Source: Symsagittifera roscoffensis (taxonomy: Eukaryota > Xenacoelomorpha > Acoela > Convolutidae). From it: DNA of 64,000 bases. Positions 63,340 through 64,000 of this stretch are shown here, piece after piece. The notes beneath the pieces were generated by a model, which did not search any database, was not told where the DNA came from, and worked only from the letters and a program-made list of their open reading frames with translations. How positions within the stretch are numbered: position 1 is the stretch's first letter; the number at the start of each line of letters is the position of its first letter. The position numbers and the translations under genes were made by a program. The stretch is taken from NCBI RefSeq assembly GCF_963678635.1, contig NC_087065.1, positions 70,356,630 through 70,420,629 of the forward strand, given 5' to 3'.

Positions 63340-63945
63340 GATTGTTTTTGTATTCAGTCAAAATTCGACTTTTAACTAAGCGTTTTGACGAAAATTTTTC
63401 TTGACCCTCTGAAACATTTTGCCATCCGGAGCTCAAATAGAACAAACCAGCTCGTAAGTGGGCGAAGCACTGAATGTTAGGAGTGCCGTATATATTCAGT
63501 AAAAAGATTTCAAATCAAAACATGATAAATTAATCGAAAAAAATTGTTTTTTTTTTTAATTTTTCTTTTTCATTTGATGCACCCCTCACGCTATATAAAG
63601 TACAAAATGAAATTTTTGAGCCTGGTCAATTGAAAAAGAGCAAATTGCATGCTTCAACTCAATTTAGCACGATTTATTTTTCCGCATACGCTTTAATAAC
63701 ACAAAATGTATCCAGCGTTAATTATCCCAAATTGACCATTTTAAACCCCCTAAACTTTACAAAGAATGATAATAGTTGAAATACTTTTTTAAATTGAGCT
63801 TTAGCCAGCAATTTCTTTCAGATTAAATTCTAACAAATTGCGTCAAAATTGGCTTGTTAAAAGTCAATATTGGCCTGGATAAAAAACCGTTCCGAGCACA
63901 AATATTCCGTCACTTTCTTCGGAAGTCGAAGCCAATACAATTTTC
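63340..63945 (+). repeat. Long-inverted-arm repeat, most complete copy
   Basis: Left arm attcgacttttaactaagcg and gccatccggagctcaaat, hairpin remnant gggcgaagcac, ctcacgctatataaagtac, ccgcatacgctttaataaca, then the right arm gcgtcaaaattggcttgtta and ccgagcacaaatattccgtc. The left arm is roughly the reverse complement of the right. Confidence 0.65.
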
Positions 63946-64000
63946 ACCTGCAATAATTTTTCGTAAGGCTATTGGGGTTTAAAAATGCTAATCTGGACAA

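Overview
This window is an AT-rich piece of a metazoan nuclear genome, most likely from an invertebrate. It has spliced genes with small exons and kilobase introns, no operons, and orthologs of animal genes. Most of it is introns filled with transposon debris and tandem repeats. I cannot place the species from the sequence.

Two protein-coding genes lie head to tail on the minus strand. From about 63.05 kb down to 54.99 kb are the last six recognisable exons of a RICTOR ortholog, the defining subunit of TOR complex 2. Its 5' part lies beyond the window. The next gene starts 434 bp past its stop codon, at 54,555. It is a long coiled-coil protein that I identify as a CCDC180 ortholog, with 22 exons and 1,226 codons traced down to position 13 and a 3' end beyond the window. 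All CCDC180 exons join in one open frame with compatible phases. A third, apparently intronless gene at 43,051-43,950 lies on the opposite strand inside CCDC180 intron 2. It encodes an unrecognised single-pass membrane protein.

The CCDC180 introns hold the unusual material: (1) at 9.97-17.82 kb, a tandem array of 17 initiator-tRNA-Met-like units, interrupted by an ~88-bp satellite; (2) at 22.1-23.7 kb, a ~170-bp satellite; (3) at 29.28-31.41 kb, a very homogeneous 61-bp minisatellite of 35 copies; (4) at 36,427-41,917, a non-LTR retrotransposon with a restriction-like endonuclease domain and a 15-bp target-site duplication, whose 3' third is present in three tandem copies that also carry host intron and the end of a CCDC180 exon; (5) at 44.47-51.91 kb, eight tandem ~0.96-kb units, each a decayed Merlin/ISXO2-type DNA transposase. 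The rest holds hAT-type and other short inverted-repeat elements, three or four tRNA-derived SINE families, a repeat family with long inverted arms and a central hairpin, and a (TATC)n microsatellite.

The host proteins act in separate systems: RICTOR in TORC2 signalling, CCDC180 probably in cilia or sperm flagella. There is no sign that they work together. The most unusual structures are the initiator-tRNA array, the exon-capturing tandem triplication and the Merlin satellite.
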